Assembly: GCA_038209775.1 (NCBI GenBank)
Contig: JBBQXK010000015.1
Span: 1 to 64,000 of the forward strand
DNA: 64,000 bases
From: JBBQXK01 sp038209775
GTDB taxonomy: Bacteria; Pseudomonadota; Alphaproteobacteria; Rhodobacterales; Rhodobacteraceae
Direction of reading: 5' to 3'
The position numbers and the translations under genes were made by a program. The notes under the pieces are model-generated. The model saw only the letters and a program-made list of their open reading frames with translations, had not been told where the DNA came from and did no database searches. This document shows, piece by piece, positions 34,639-43,303 of this stretch (within the stretch, counting starts at the first letter, position 1; each line of letters opens with the position of its first letter).

Positions 34639-35538
34639 ATGGTGTCGAAGGCGCTGGCGGGGCGGGTGGCGATTGTGACCGGCGCAGGGCGGGGCCTTGG
34701 GCGCGCGCATGCGCTGGCGCTGGCGGCCGAGGGGGCTGCGGTGGTGGTCAACGATCTGGGCGGCGACCTGCACGGTCACGGTGCAGACGCGACGCCGGCG
34801 CAGGCGGTGGTGGCCGAGATCATCGCGGCGGGCGGTCAGGCGGTGGTCAGCGGGCATGACGTGGCCGACTGGGCGCAGGCGGGGGCGCTGGTGGCGCAGG
34901 CGCTGGCGGCGTTCGGCAGGCTGGATGTGCTGGTGAACAACGCGGGCATCCTGCGCGACCGGCTGTTTGCCAACATGTCCGAGGGCGACTGGGATGCGGT
35001 GATCCGGGTGCATCTGAAGGGGCACGCGGCCCCGTCACATCACGCGATGGTGCATTGGCGGCAGGCGGCGAAGGCGGGGCATCTGGTGCAGGCGTCGGTC
35101 ATCCATACCACCAGCGTGGCGGGGTTCATCGGCAGTTTCGGGCAGGCGAATTATTCGGCGGCCAAGATGGGGATCGTGGGCTTTGCGCTGACGCTGGCGA
35201 ATGAGGGGGCGAAGTATGGCGTGCGGTCGAACGCGGTGTCGCCCTCGGCCCGGACGCGGATCGAGGAGTCGCTGAAACCGCCACCAGCGGGCGTGTTCGA
35301 CGTGTTCGACCCGGCCAATGTGTCGCCGCTGGTGTGCTGGCTGGCGCGGGCAGAGTGTCCGGCGACGGGGCAGGTGTTCCACACCTATGGCGACCGGATC
35401 GAGGTGCTGTCCCCAGGCACCATCGTGGCCGACCTGCACAACGGCGGTCAGTGGACGCCCGACCATATCGGGCAGGCTCTGGCCGGGCGGCTGCCCGCAA
35501 TGCCCGGCCTTGTCGATTTCGTACCGGAGGCGCGCTGA
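34639..35538 (+). CDS. Short-chain dehydrogenase, MFE2/3-hydroxyacyl-CoA type
   Basis: This 299-residue SDR probably oxidises a 3-hydroxyacyl-CoA. The cofactor motif is VTGAGRGLGRAHALALA (about 13-29), with VNDLGGDLHGHGA following, a pattern shared with the dehydrogenase domain of peroxisomal multifunctional enzyme 2. NNAGILRDR lies at 100-108 and the catalytic Tyr172/Lys176 in NYSAAKMGIVGF. Its length exceeds simple SDRs by some 50 residues at the C-terminus, as in that group. The next gene is a MaoC-type hydratase, the partner reaction, and the two overlap by one base. It opens a block of catabolic genes. Confidence 0.9.
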   Translation: MVSKALAGRVAIVTGAGRGLGRAHALALAAEGAAVVVNDLGGDLHGHGADATPAQAVVAEIIAAGGQAVVSGHDVADWAQAGALVAQALAAFGRLDVLVNNAGILRDRLFANMSEGDWDAVIRVHLKGHAAPSHHAMVHWRQAAKAGHLVQASVIHTTSVAGFIGSFGQANYSAAKMGIVGFALTLANEGAKYGVRSNAVSPSARTRIEESLKPPPAGVFDVFDPANVSPLVCWLARAECPATGQVFHTYGDRIEVLSPGTIVADLHNGGQWTPDHIGQALAGRLPAMPGLVDFVPEAR

Positions 35539-36368
35539 TGCCCGAACCGCTGAACAACATTGCCGCACGCGCGGTCGCTGCCATCGGAACCGAGATCCAT
35601 TCGGAAGAGTTCCGCACCAGCAGTCACCGTCTGGCGCAGTTCGCCGCGGCCATCGGGGATGCTCCGGGTCGGGTCGCGCCGCCGACCTTTGCGCATATCC
35701 CGGTGATGCAGTCGATGGTCGAGGTCATCGGGCGGGTGACCGACGCCTTTGCGCTGCACGGCGAGCATGACTATGTCTTTCATGCCCCCATCGAGCCTGG
35801 GCAACGGTTGTTTTCGCGGTCACGGCTGACCGGCGTCAGGACGAACCGGGCGGGGCTGACGCTGTTGATCACCTCGGACACCGAGACCCATCTGGGGCAG
35901 GCGATCTGCACGCAGGTGTCAACGGTTCTGGTGACGGGGCGGGCCGATCCGGTGATGGCGGGCGGGGGGCCACCGCCCCGGCCAGACGCCGGACCCGGCA
36001 CGGTGCAGCGGGCGGAGATGCCGATCTCGCCCGCCCGCACCCTGGCCTATGCCGAGGCGGCGCGGGACTATTCCAGCTATTGCCTGAATGACGCGGATGC
36101 GGCGGCGCTGGGGTTCCCGTCGCCCATCGTGCACGGAATGCTGACGCTGTCGCTGGCCACGACCGCGCTGGTGGCGGTGCATGCGGGGGGCGACAGCACC
36201 CGGTTGCGCCGTCTTGGGTGCCGGTTCTCTTATCCCCTGTTCAGCCGGGAGGGTGAGCGGCTGGACCTGTCGCACCATGCCGATGGCATGGGGCTGGTGG
36301 CGTTTGCCGCCGCCGACAGTACCGGCAGGCCGGTGTTGACGCGCGGCTATGCGGAGGTATCGGCATGA
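35538..36368 (+). CDS. MaoC-type dehydratase with two hotdog domains
   Basis: This 276-residue protein has two hotdog folds. The N-terminal one (about 10-130) includes APPTFAHIPVMQSMVEVIG and HGEHDYVFHAPIEPGQRLFS. The C-terminal one (about 160-275) includes ISPARTLAYAEAARDYSSYC, then LGFPSPIVHGMLTLSLATTA, a version of the hydratase 2 motif (normally a D-x4-N-P-L-H pattern). Here the first part reads DYSSYCLND, so the standard Asp/His pair looks incomplete. It probably hydrates an enoyl-CoA, in line with the SDR it is coupled to. The start overlaps the SDR stop. Confidence 0.82.
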   Translation: MPEPLNNIAARAVAAIGTEIHSEEFRTSSHRLAQFAAAIGDAPGRVAPPTFAHIPVMQSMVEVIGRVTDAFALHGEHDYVFHAPIEPGQRLFSRSRLTGVRTNRAGLTLLITSDTETHLGQAICTQVSTVLVTGRADPVMAGGGPPPRPDAGPGTVQRAEMPISPARTLAYAEAARDYSSYCLNDADAAALGFPSPIVHGMLTLSLATTALVAVHAGGDSTRLRRLGCRFSYPLFSREGERLDLSHHADGMGLVAFAAADSTGRPVLTRGYAEVSA

Positions 36369-37993
36369 AATCCCCATCGCGTACCGTCACCGACCCGCGC
36401 CCTGCCGGTTGGGTCACGCATGGCGAGGTGGCCCCCGAATGGTCGGCGGTACCCGAAACCTCGATCATCCAGTTGTTGGCCAGGGGCTGCCATGAGGACC
36501 CCGAGCGTCCGCTGATCCTGATCGAGGACGGGTTGCGCATGACGCGCCGCGATTTTCTGGCGCGGTGTGAACGGTTTGCGGGGCATCTGCGAGGTATCGT
36601 CAAGCCCGGCGACAACGTGGCGGTGATGCTGGACAACCGGCTGGAGTTCATGGTGGCGTTTTTTGCCATCGTTGCCTGCCGGGGCACGCTGGTGTCGGTG
36701 GCGCCCACGGCGAAAAGCCATGATGCGGGGCATATCCTGAACGATTCCAACCCTGTGGCGATCATCCACGGGCCGGATCAGACGCCAGTGGTCGAGGCGA
36801 TCACCCCTGGGCGGGGCATGACCGTCATTGCTCTGGGGGCGGCAGAGCCGGATGGGCTGGCGCATCTGGACGGGCCGCGCTTTGATTTTCGGACTGCGGC
36901 GTGTCAGGGCGGGGATTGCGTTTCGGTTTACTATACCTCGGGCACCACCGGGGCACCCAAGGGTTGCATGCTGCATCATGGCTGGTGGCTGCGGGTGATC
37001 GACATCGACCTGCGACTGTTCCGGCGCGGCTCGCAGGACCGGCAGTTGTGCGTGCTGCCGTTCTATTATGCTGACCCCACGCTGCAACTGCTGACCTCGC
37101 TGGCATCGAGCGGGACAATGATCGTGATGCGGCGGTTCTCGGTCACGCGGTTCTGGGATGTGGTGACAAAGCTGGATGCGACCGAGTTGTTGTCCATCGC
37201 GTCGATCCCCGCGCTGTTGATGACCGGCGCACCCGGGCCGTCCGACCGTGACCACCGGATGCGGCTGGCGATCCATGCGGGGTTGCCGAAGGACATCCAC
37301 CGCACGCTGATCGACCGGTACGGGTTTCACTGGCACAACCAGTATGGCAGCACCGAAGGCGGCATCATGAGCCGGGTGCCGCATGCGCTGGCGGACGAAT
37401 TGGTGGGCACGGGCACGATGGGGGTGGAACCGCCGGGTGTGACGGTGCGTGTGGCCGATGATGACGGCAACGAGGTGCCGGTGGGCGAGGTAGGCGAGGC
37501 GCTGATTGCCGGGGCGGACCTGTACATGGGATATCTCAACCGCCCCGAGGTGACCGCCGAGGCGAACCGGGGCGGGTGGTACCATTCGGGCGATCTGGTG
37601 CGGCGGGACGAACGGGGGCTGCTGTATTTCGTGGGGCGGCGGAAAGAGATCATCCGGCGGTCTGGGGAAAATATCTCTGCGTCCGAGGTTGAGGCGGTGC
37701 TGGGCGCGCATCCGATGATTACCGAGGCGGCGGTGGTGCCGGTGCCCGATGCGATGCGGGGCGAGGAGGTGAAGGCGTATCTGTTGGTCGCGGCGGGGGT
37801 GACGATGGACAGCCTGCCCCCGGCGGATGTGCTGGCGCATTGCGCCGAGCGTTTGGCGGGGTTCAAGGTGCCCCGGTATCTGGAGTACCGGACCGAGGAT
37901 TTCCCGCGTCTGGCCTCGATGAAGGTGGACAAGCAGACATTGAAATCGCTGACGCCTGACCTGACGGTCGGGGCATGGGACCGCGAGGCATGA
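36365..37993 (+). CDS. Acyl-CoA synthetase, class I adenylate-forming family
   Basis: This 542-residue enzyme activates a carboxylic acid via an acyl-adenylate to its CoA ester. The P-loop-like motif YYTSGTTGAPKGCM lies at about 188-201, the adenine-binding YGSTEGG at about 328-334, and the C-terminal domain has GWYHSGDLVRRDERGLLYFV and GRRKEIIRRSGENISASEVE. It resembles CaiC (crotonobetaine/carnitine-CoA ligase) more than long-chain ligases in these blocks, but substrate identity cannot be fixed. It overlaps the MaoC gene by 4 bases and the amidohydrolase gene by 4. Confidence 0.92.
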   Translation: MKSPSRTVTDPRPAGWVTHGEVAPEWSAVPETSIIQLLARGCHEDPERPLILIEDGLRMTRRDFLARCERFAGHLRGIVKPGDNVAVMLDNRLEFMVAFFAIVACRGTLVSVAPTAKSHDAGHILNDSNPVAIIHGPDQTPVVEAITPGRGMTVIALGAAEPDGLAHLDGPRFDFRTAACQGGDCVSVYYTSGTTGAPKGCMLHHGWWLRVIDIDLRLFRRGSQDRQLCVLPFYYADPTLQLLTSLASSGTMIVMRRFSVTRFWDVVTKLDATELLSIASIPALLMTGAPGPSDRDHRMRLAIHAGLPKDIHRTLIDRYGFHWHNQYGSTEGGIMSRVPHALADELVGTGTMGVEPPGVTVRVADDDGNEVPVGEVGEALIAGADLYMGYLNRPEVTAEANRGGWYHSGDLVRRDERGLLYFVGRRKEIIRRSGENISASEVEAVLGAHPMITEAAVVPVPDAMRGEEVKAYLLVAAGVTMDSLPPADVLAHCAERLAGFKVPRYLEYRTEDFPRLASMKVDKQTLKSLTPDLTVGAWDREA

Positions 37994-39387
37994 GTGCGCC
38001 TTGCGATATCCTGATCGAGAACGGGTTGATCCTGACCGTGGATGCCAACCGTCGGGTCTGGTCGGACGGGGCTATTGCGGTGAAGGACGGGGTGATTGCG
38101 GCCATTGGGCCGATGGCCGAGGTGGCCCCGCACTGGACGCCTGCACGACGGATCGACACGCGGGGCGGCGTGGTGCATCCGGGGTTCATCGACGGGCACT
38201 ATCATGCGGGGCTGCATCTTATCCGGGGGGCTTTGCCCGATGATCCCCGTGCGCCGTCCGCCAGCCTGCCCGGCAAGCCCGGCCCCTTTGCCCGCTGGCT
38301 GAACGCCCTGACCGAAGATGATGAGCGGGCCGCGACGCGGCTGATGGCCTGCGAGTTGGCAATGAACGGGTTCACCGGCTTTGTCGAGGCGGCGACGGCG
38401 TTCTTTCCCGATGTGGTGGCGGATGCGGCAACCGAGGTGGGCATCCGGTCATCTGTCACCGACTGCATGCTGTGGGATCAGCCGGGGGGTGAGCCGATGG
38501 CCCTGCAGGTGCCCCGAGCGCCCTGTGATGCAGGGCGCGCGATGGCCGGACTTGGCGGGCAGTTATGGCGGAATGAACGTGGCGGGCTGTCGCGGGGGCA
38601 TGTGGCGCTTTATGGCATGGGGTCTGCGTCGGATGCGCTGATGGCCGAGGCCAAGCGCGTGGCCGATGCGGCGGGGACGGTGGTGCATCAGCATCAGAAC
38701 TTCATGGCCGAGGATGCGGATGCCGATGCGGCGCGGTTCGGCAAGCCTGCCCTTGTGCACTTTGCCGAACAGGGCCTGATCGGGCCGTCGAGCGTTTTTA
38801 CCCACATGAATGCACTGTCCGAGGTTGAGGCGGACGCGGTCGTGGCCAGCGGGATGGCGCTGGTCTGGCATCCGGGGAACACAGTCTACTACGGCATCGC
38901 CCCCCAGTCGCCCAACCGCTTTCCCGCCATGGCGCGGGCGGGCACAATGGTGTCCTTTGGCACTGATGTGGCGAAAGCCTGGAGTTTCGGCGATCTGGGG
39001 ATCATCGGGTACCTTTTGGCGCGCGAGTGGGGCGACTATGTGCCGGCCGAGACGATCCTTGAGATGTTCACGCTGGGCGGCGCGCGGGCGATGGGGATGG
39101 GCGACCGGCTGGGGCAGTTGGCGGTGGGTCTGCCTGCCGACATCGTGATCCGCCGAGCGGACCTGCCCGAGGCGCAGCCGGGGTTCGATCCGGTGCGGCA
39201 TCTGGTGCTGGTCGAGCGGACCAAGGGCGTCGATTGGGTGATCTGCGATGGGCGGGTGATCGTGGCGGGAGGGCGTCCCGTCGGTGTCGATCTGGATGAG
39301 GTGATGGCCGAGGCCCGCGCCTCGGCGCGGCGGGTGGCGGCAGTGGCCGACCTTGCCCCCGCCCCACGCTGGCAGGCCCGGGCATGA
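37990..39387 (+). CDS. Amidohydrolase family protein (TrzA/AtzA/SsnA-like)
   Basis: This 465-residue metal-dependent hydrolase has the TIM-barrel layout of the cytosine deaminase/chlorohydrolase branch. Metal ligands are H70 and H72 in VVHPGFIDGHYHAG, a His in VVHQHQNF (about 234-241), a His in FTHMNALSE (about 273-281) and Asp in SFGTDVAKAWSFG (about 328-340). It could deaminate or dechlorinate a ring, or hydrolyse an amide or guanidinium. In this setting it most plausibly releases a carboxylate or amine from the imported substrate. It overlaps the synthetase gene by 4 bases and ends 91 bases before the ABC importer. Confidence 0.88.
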   Translation: MSAPCDILIENGLILTVDANRRVWSDGAIAVKDGVIAAIGPMAEVAPHWTPARRIDTRGGVVHPGFIDGHYHAGLHLIRGALPDDPRAPSASLPGKPGPFARWLNALTEDDERAATRLMACELAMNGFTGFVEAATAFFPDVVADAATEVGIRSSVTDCMLWDQPGGEPMALQVPRAPCDAGRAMAGLGGQLWRNERGGLSRGHVALYGMGSASDALMAEAKRVADAAGTVVHQHQNFMAEDADADAARFGKPALVHFAEQGLIGPSSVFTHMNALSEVEADAVVASGMALVWHPGNTVYYGIAPQSPNRFPAMARAGTMVSFGTDVAKAWSFGDLGIIGYLLAREWGDYVPAETILEMFTLGGARAMGMGDRLGQLAVGLPADIVIRRADLPEAQPGFDPVRHLVLVERTKGVDWVICDGRVIVAGGRPVGVDLDEVMAEARASARRVAAVADLAPAPRWQARA

Positions 39388-39434
39388 CCGGGATGGGCCA
39401 AGGCCGGTTGACAGGCCGGGGTGCGCCGGCGCAT

Positions 39435-39449
39435 TTTTGGTATATCAGT
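39435..39449 (+). promoter_or_regulatory. Candidate GntR operator upstream of the ABC importer
   Basis: The string TTTTGGTATATCAGT contains the dyad TGGTATATCA (39438-39447). The same 15 bases occur at 48941-48955. A TTGACA at 39408-39413 lies upstream, so the site would overlap or follow the -10 region, as expected for repression. GntR/FCD regulators commonly bind TGGTATACCA-like dyads. It lies 30 bases before the importer ATPase gene start. Confidence 0.65.
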
Positions 39450-39478
39450 ATTCCTGCAGATAGGGCGATCAGCACCGG

Positions 39479-40591
39479 ATGACCGAGGTACGCTTTACCA
39501 AAGTGACCAAGGCTTACGGCCCGCAGCGGGCCATCGACGATGTGTCGATGGTGATGCCTGCGGGGCAGTTCACCACCGTGCTGGGGCCGTCGGGGTCGGG
39601 CAAGACGACGATGTTGTCGCTGATTGCGGGGATCACGTCGGTCACTTCGGGGCGGATCGAGATCGGCGCGCGCGACATCACGCATGAGCCGTCATCGGCG
39701 CGGAATACCGGGCTGGTGTTCCAGTCCTATGCGCTGTTCCCGCACATGACGATCTTTGACAACATCGCCTTTCCCCTGCGCCTACGAAAGGTTGCAGGGG
39801 CCGATGTGACGCGCCGCGTGGACGAGGCGCTGCGGATGGTGCGGCTGGAGGGGTATGGGGGCCGCAAGCCCGACCAGTTGTCGGGCGGCCAGCAACAGCG
39901 CGTGGCGCTGGCGCGGGCCATCGTGTTCAAGCCCGACATCCTGTTGCTGGACGAACCCCTTGCCGCGCTGGACCGCAACCTGCGGCAGGAAGTGCGGATG
40001 GAAATCCGGGCGCTGCAGCGCGAACTGGGCATCACGACGGTGATGGTCACGCACGATCAGGAAGAGGCGATGTCGCTGTCGGACCGGGTGATCCTGCTGT
40101 CAAAGGGCCGCGTCGAACAGGTGGGCCCGCCGGACGAGATGTACCACCGCCCCGCGACGCGGTTTGCGGCGGGGTTTCTGGGGACGGCGAATTTTCTGGA
40201 TGGTCAATGGCAGGGCGGTGCGATCCGCACCGCAACCGGCGAGAGTTACCCCGCGCAAGGAATGGGCTTGGCCGAGGGGTCAGAAGTTACCGGCGTCCTG
40301 CGCCCCGACGAGGTGCGCTTTGTGGCCTCGGGCGGGATGGCGCATGGCCGGGTGATCGACGTCGATTTCCTGGGCGAAGTCGTGCGCTATGGCGTCCGCA
40401 CGCCCGGCGGTCAGGTGCTGCGCGCGCATGTCACCGGGCTGCACGACCGTCACGGTGATGGCGACATTGTTCATTTGGCCTGGGACCCCGCTCGCGTCTG
40501 GCTGTTGCCCGATGCGTCCCGCCCCCCACAAGACCCCGAGGCAGATCGGGACACGACAAAACAACATCTGCCACTCCAACAGAAAGGATGA
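39479..40591 (+). CDS. ABC transporter ATPase, polyamine/opine family (PotA-like)
   Basis: This 370-residue ATPase powers the importer encoded by the next three genes. Walker A is GPSGSGKT (36-43), the signature motif is LSGGQQQR (about 135-142), Walker B is DILLLDEPLAALD (about 154-166), and the switch His is in VMVTHDQEEAMSLSD. A C-terminal TOBE-type domain (about 275-350) regulates or stabilises the dimer. This type serves polyamines, putrescine, 2-aminoethylphosphonate or other cationic amines. The gene is first in an ATPase, binding protein, permease, permease order, with only 4 bases to the binding protein. Confidence 0.94.
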   Translation: MTEVRFTKVTKAYGPQRAIDDVSMVMPAGQFTTVLGPSGSGKTTMLSLIAGITSVTSGRIEIGARDITHEPSSARNTGLVFQSYALFPHMTIFDNIAFPLRLRKVAGADVTRRVDEALRMVRLEGYGGRKPDQLSGGQQQRVALARAIVFKPDILLLDEPLAALDRNLRQEVRMEIRALQRELGITTVMVTHDQEEAMSLSDRVILLSKGRVEQVGPPDEMYHRPATRFAAGFLGTANFLDGQWQGGAIRTATGESYPAQGMGLAEGSEVTGVLRPDEVRFVASGGMAHGRVIDVDFLGEVVRYGVRTPGGQVLRAHVTGLHDRHGDGDIVHLAWDPARVWLLPDASRPPQDPEADRDTTKQHLPLQQKG

Positions 40592-40595
40592 CGAC

Positions 40596-41618
40596 ATGAC
40601 ACTGCCGTTCAGACTGCACCACCTCTGCACTGCTGCCGTCCTCGCCTTTGCCCTGCCGGGTATGGCGGCGGCGGAACAGGTTCTCAACATCATGAACGCC
40701 GGTGGTGAATATGGTGATTCGGTCGAGGCCTGCGTGAACAAGCCGTTCTTCGACAAGACCGGGATCAAGGTGGTCACCGAAACCCCCGGCGGCTATGCCA
40801 AGATGCAGGCGCAGTCGAAGTCGGGCGTGATCACCAACACCACATCCGACGGATCGACCGGAGACATGCTGCGCATGGCGTCCGAGGGGCTGACCGAGAA
40901 AATCGACTGGGCCAAACTGAACCCCGAACCGATGTTCGACGAGGCCAAGAACGACTGGGGGTTCGGCGCCAGCTATTACTCGACCATCATGGCGTACCGC
41001 AGCGATGCGCCCGCTGTGACGAACTGGGTCGAGTTTTTTGATACCACAAAGTTCCCGGGCAAGCGCGCGCTGCCGACCTATGCCGATTTCATCCTGCCCT
41101 TCGCCGCGATGGGTGGCGGGCAGAGCATGGAGGATGCGGCCAAGGGTGTTGACCTCGACCTCGCGTTCGCCACGCTGGAGAAGATCAAGGATGACATCAT
41201 CTGGTGGGAATCCGGGGCGCAGCCGGCGCAGTTGTTGAAGGACAACGAGGCGCAGTATGCCATTGCGTGGTCGGGCCGCGTGTTCGGGCAGGACGGTGTG
41301 ACCGCCAGCTACAATCAGGGGATGCTGGATATCTCGTGGCAGGTGGTAGCCAAGGGCATCAGCGACGAACAGCGCGACATGCTGTATCAGTGGTTGGCGC
41401 TGCAGACCAATGCCGAGGTGCAGAAGTGTCTGGTGGGCTACCTGCCCTATCCGGGCCCGAGCCCTGAACTGGCGGCACTGGTCACGCCGGAACAGGCCGC
41501 CCTATTCCCGACGGCAGATGCCAACAAGGCGGTGCAGTGGCTGGTGCCGGGGCAGTGGTGGTTCGAGAACGGTGCAGCGGTTGAAAAGCGCTGGACCGAA
41601 TTCAAGCTGTTGCAGTGA
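40596..41618 (+). CDS. Periplasmic substrate-binding protein, PotD/extracellular solute-binding family 1
   Basis: This 340-residue protein has a signal peptide ending at about residue 26 (PGMAAA-EQ). The mature part begins VLNIMNAGGEYGDSVEACVN. Ligand contacts in this family are scattered; visible blocks are GFGASYYSTIMAYRSDA and NEAQYAIAWSGRVFGQDGV, with NGAAVEKRWTEFKLL at the C-terminus. Trp and acidic residues are frequent, consistent with a cationic ligand bound by a Trp cage, although this is inference. The ATG 40596 has AAGGA at good spacing. It lies in the importer operon. Confidence 0.9.
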   Translation: MTLPFRLHHLCTAAVLAFALPGMAAAEQVLNIMNAGGEYGDSVEACVNKPFFDKTGIKVVTETPGGYAKMQAQSKSGVITNTTSDGSTGDMLRMASEGLTEKIDWAKLNPEPMFDEAKNDWGFGASYYSTIMAYRSDAPAVTNWVEFFDTTKFPGKRALPTYADFILPFAAMGGGQSMEDAAKGVDLDLAFATLEKIKDDIIWWESGAQPAQLLKDNEAQYAIAWSGRVFGQDGVTASYNQGMLDISWQVVAKGISDEQRDMLYQWLALQTNAEVQKCLVGYLPYPGPSPELAALVTPEQAALFPTADANKAVQWLVPGQWWFENGAAVEKRWTEFKLLQ

Positions 41619-41711
41619 GTTCGGGCGTCTAGGGGCATGGCCCTGACCTATCAAACCTAGGGGGCGGGGGCGTTTGCGCCCCCGGCCCCGCGACGCGGGC
41701 AGGGATGGCAG

Positions 41712-42518
41712 ATGCTGTTCCTGCTGGCGCCTGTTATGGTGCTGATCCTGACCATCTTTGACTGGCCGCTGTTGCAGACGATGTACTGGAGCATTCTGGA
41801 CGAGGACACCGGCCGCCTGACGCTGGCCCATTTCCGTGAATTCTGGGCGTCGCAGGCCTATTTCCGCATCATCTGGCGCACCCTGCGGATTGCGCTGACG
41901 GTGACGGCGGTGACGATCCTTCTGGGCTATCCGCTGGCCTATTGGGCGACGCGGCTGTCCAATCGCGCGCGGCTGGTCGTGCTGGGGCTGGTGGTGATGA
42001 CGTTCTGGGTGTCGATCTTGGTGCGTACTTATGCCTGGATCGTGGTCCTGGGCAGTGCGGGGCTGATCAACCGCAGCCTGATGGGCATGGGGCTGACGGA
42101 TAAACCCGTGCAATTCCTGTACAACGAGGTGGGCATCATCATCGGCATGGTCAATGTGCTTCTGCCGTTTCTGGTGCTGCCCTTGTATGCCGCGATGGTG
42201 CGGGTCGATCCGCGCCTGATGCAGGTGGCCGAAACGATGGGGGCCAAGCCCGCACGGGTGTTCTGGCAGGTGTTCTTTCCGCTGACCATTGGGGCGCTGG
42301 TCACCTCGGCCATTCTGGTTTTCATTCTGGCGCTCGGGTTCTACATCACGCCCGCGATCCTGGGTGGCGGCAAGGTGCCGCTGGTGGCCAACATGATGGA
42401 TTTGCTGATAAACCGGGTTGCCAACTGGAACATGGCGGCGGTGGTGTCGGTGGTGTTGCTGGCGATGACGCTGTCGCTTTACGCGCTGTACCAGCGGCTG
42501 CGGGATGGTCAGACATGA
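41712..42518 (+). CDS. ABC transporter permease 1 (PotB-like)
   Basis: This 268-residue inner-membrane protein has about six helices. The ATPase-docking loop is AETMGAKPARVFWQVFFPLT (about 175-194), the EAA motif of importers. The N-terminus begins in a helix, MLFLLAPVMVLILTIFDWPLL. VSILVRTYAWIVVLG is a typical helix-2 pattern. AGGGA lies upstream of the ATG. It overlaps permease 2 by 4 bases. A 93-base gap after the binding protein includes GGGCGGGGGCGTTTGCGCCC, which might be a partial attenuator favouring the binding-protein message. Confidence 0.9.
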   Translation: MLFLLAPVMVLILTIFDWPLLQTMYWSILDEDTGRLTLAHFREFWASQAYFRIIWRTLRIALTVTAVTILLGYPLAYWATRLSNRARLVVLGLVVMTFWVSILVRTYAWIVVLGSAGLINRSLMGMGLTDKPVQFLYNEVGIIIGMVNVLLPFLVLPLYAAMVRVDPRLMQVAETMGAKPARVFWQVFFPLTIGALVTSAILVFILALGFYITPAILGGGKVPLVANMMDLLINRVANWNMAAVVSVVLLAMTLSLYALYQRLRDGQT

Positions 42519-43303
42519 CGCGCCTATGGCTGCCCGCCTATGGAATTCTGGTGCTGGTGTTTCTGTGCCTGCCGGTGCTGATCGTGGCACCGATGTCGTT
42601 TTCATCAGCGCAGTCGCTGGAGTTTCCGCCGCCCGGGTTTTCGCTGCGCTGGTATGCGGCACTGTTCAGCAATCCGGTCTGGATCGAGGCGGGGGTCAAT
42701 TCGCTGGTGCTTGCGAGCGTTTCCAGTACCGTGGCGCTGATCTGCGGCACCACGGCCGCCTATGTTCTGGTGCGTGGCAACTTTACCGGGCGCAGTGCGA
42801 TCGAGGCGAACATCATTGCGCCGATGATCGTGCCGTCGATCATCACGGCGGTGGCGCTGTATATCTTCTTTGCCCGGGCGGGGATCCTGGGCAGTTTCGG
42901 GGGCCTGATCCTGGGCCATACGGTGCTGAGCGTGCCTTACGTCGTCCTGGTCATGCAGTCCGCCATCCGCAGTTTCGATCACCGGATCGAGCAGGTGGCG
43001 GCAACTTTGGGGGCCAGCCGGTGGCAGGTGCTGACGAAGATCACCCTGCCGAACATCCTGCCGTCGGCACTTGCCGCGTGGATATTCGCGTTCGTGCTGA
43101 GCTTTGACGAGGTGGTGATCACGATCTTTGTGTCGGGTACGCATCTGACGATACCGAAACGGATGTTTGCGGAACTGGCGCTGCAGGTGAACCCCACGAT
43201 AACCGCTGTCGCGACGCTGCTGGTGCTGTGCAACCTGATCGCGCTGGGGCTGTTGCTGTTTGTGTCGCGGCGGGGCGGCGTGGCGGGGCTGGTGCGGCCA
43301 TGA
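42515..43303 (+). CDS. ABC transporter permease 2 (PotC-like)
   Basis: This 262-residue inner-membrane protein has six helices. The EAA loop is VAATLGASRWQVLTKITLPN (about 163-182), and FDEVVITIFVSGTHLTIPKR follows, which is the PotC pattern. Together with permease 1 it forms the pore for the substrate carried by the PotD-like protein. It overlaps the following MaoC gene by 4 bases, which couples transport and catabolism in one transcript. Confidence 0.91.
   Translation: MTRLWLPAYGILVLVFLCLPVLIVAPMSFSSAQSLEFPPPGFSLRWYAALFSNPVWIEAGVNSLVLASVSSTVALICGTTAAYVLVRGNFTGRSAIEANIIAPMIVPSIITAVALYIFFARAGILGSFGGLILGHTVLSVPYVVLVMQSAIRSFDHRIEQVAATLGASRWQVLTKITLPNILPSALAAWIFAFVLSFDEVVITIFVSGTHLTIPKRMFAELALQVNPTITAVATLLVLCNLIALGLLLFVSRRGGVAGLVRP

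Noticed and set aside
36365..37993. Firm naming as CaiC
   Set aside because: Resemblance is limited to general adenylate-forming motifs and no caiA, caiB or caiD partner is present.
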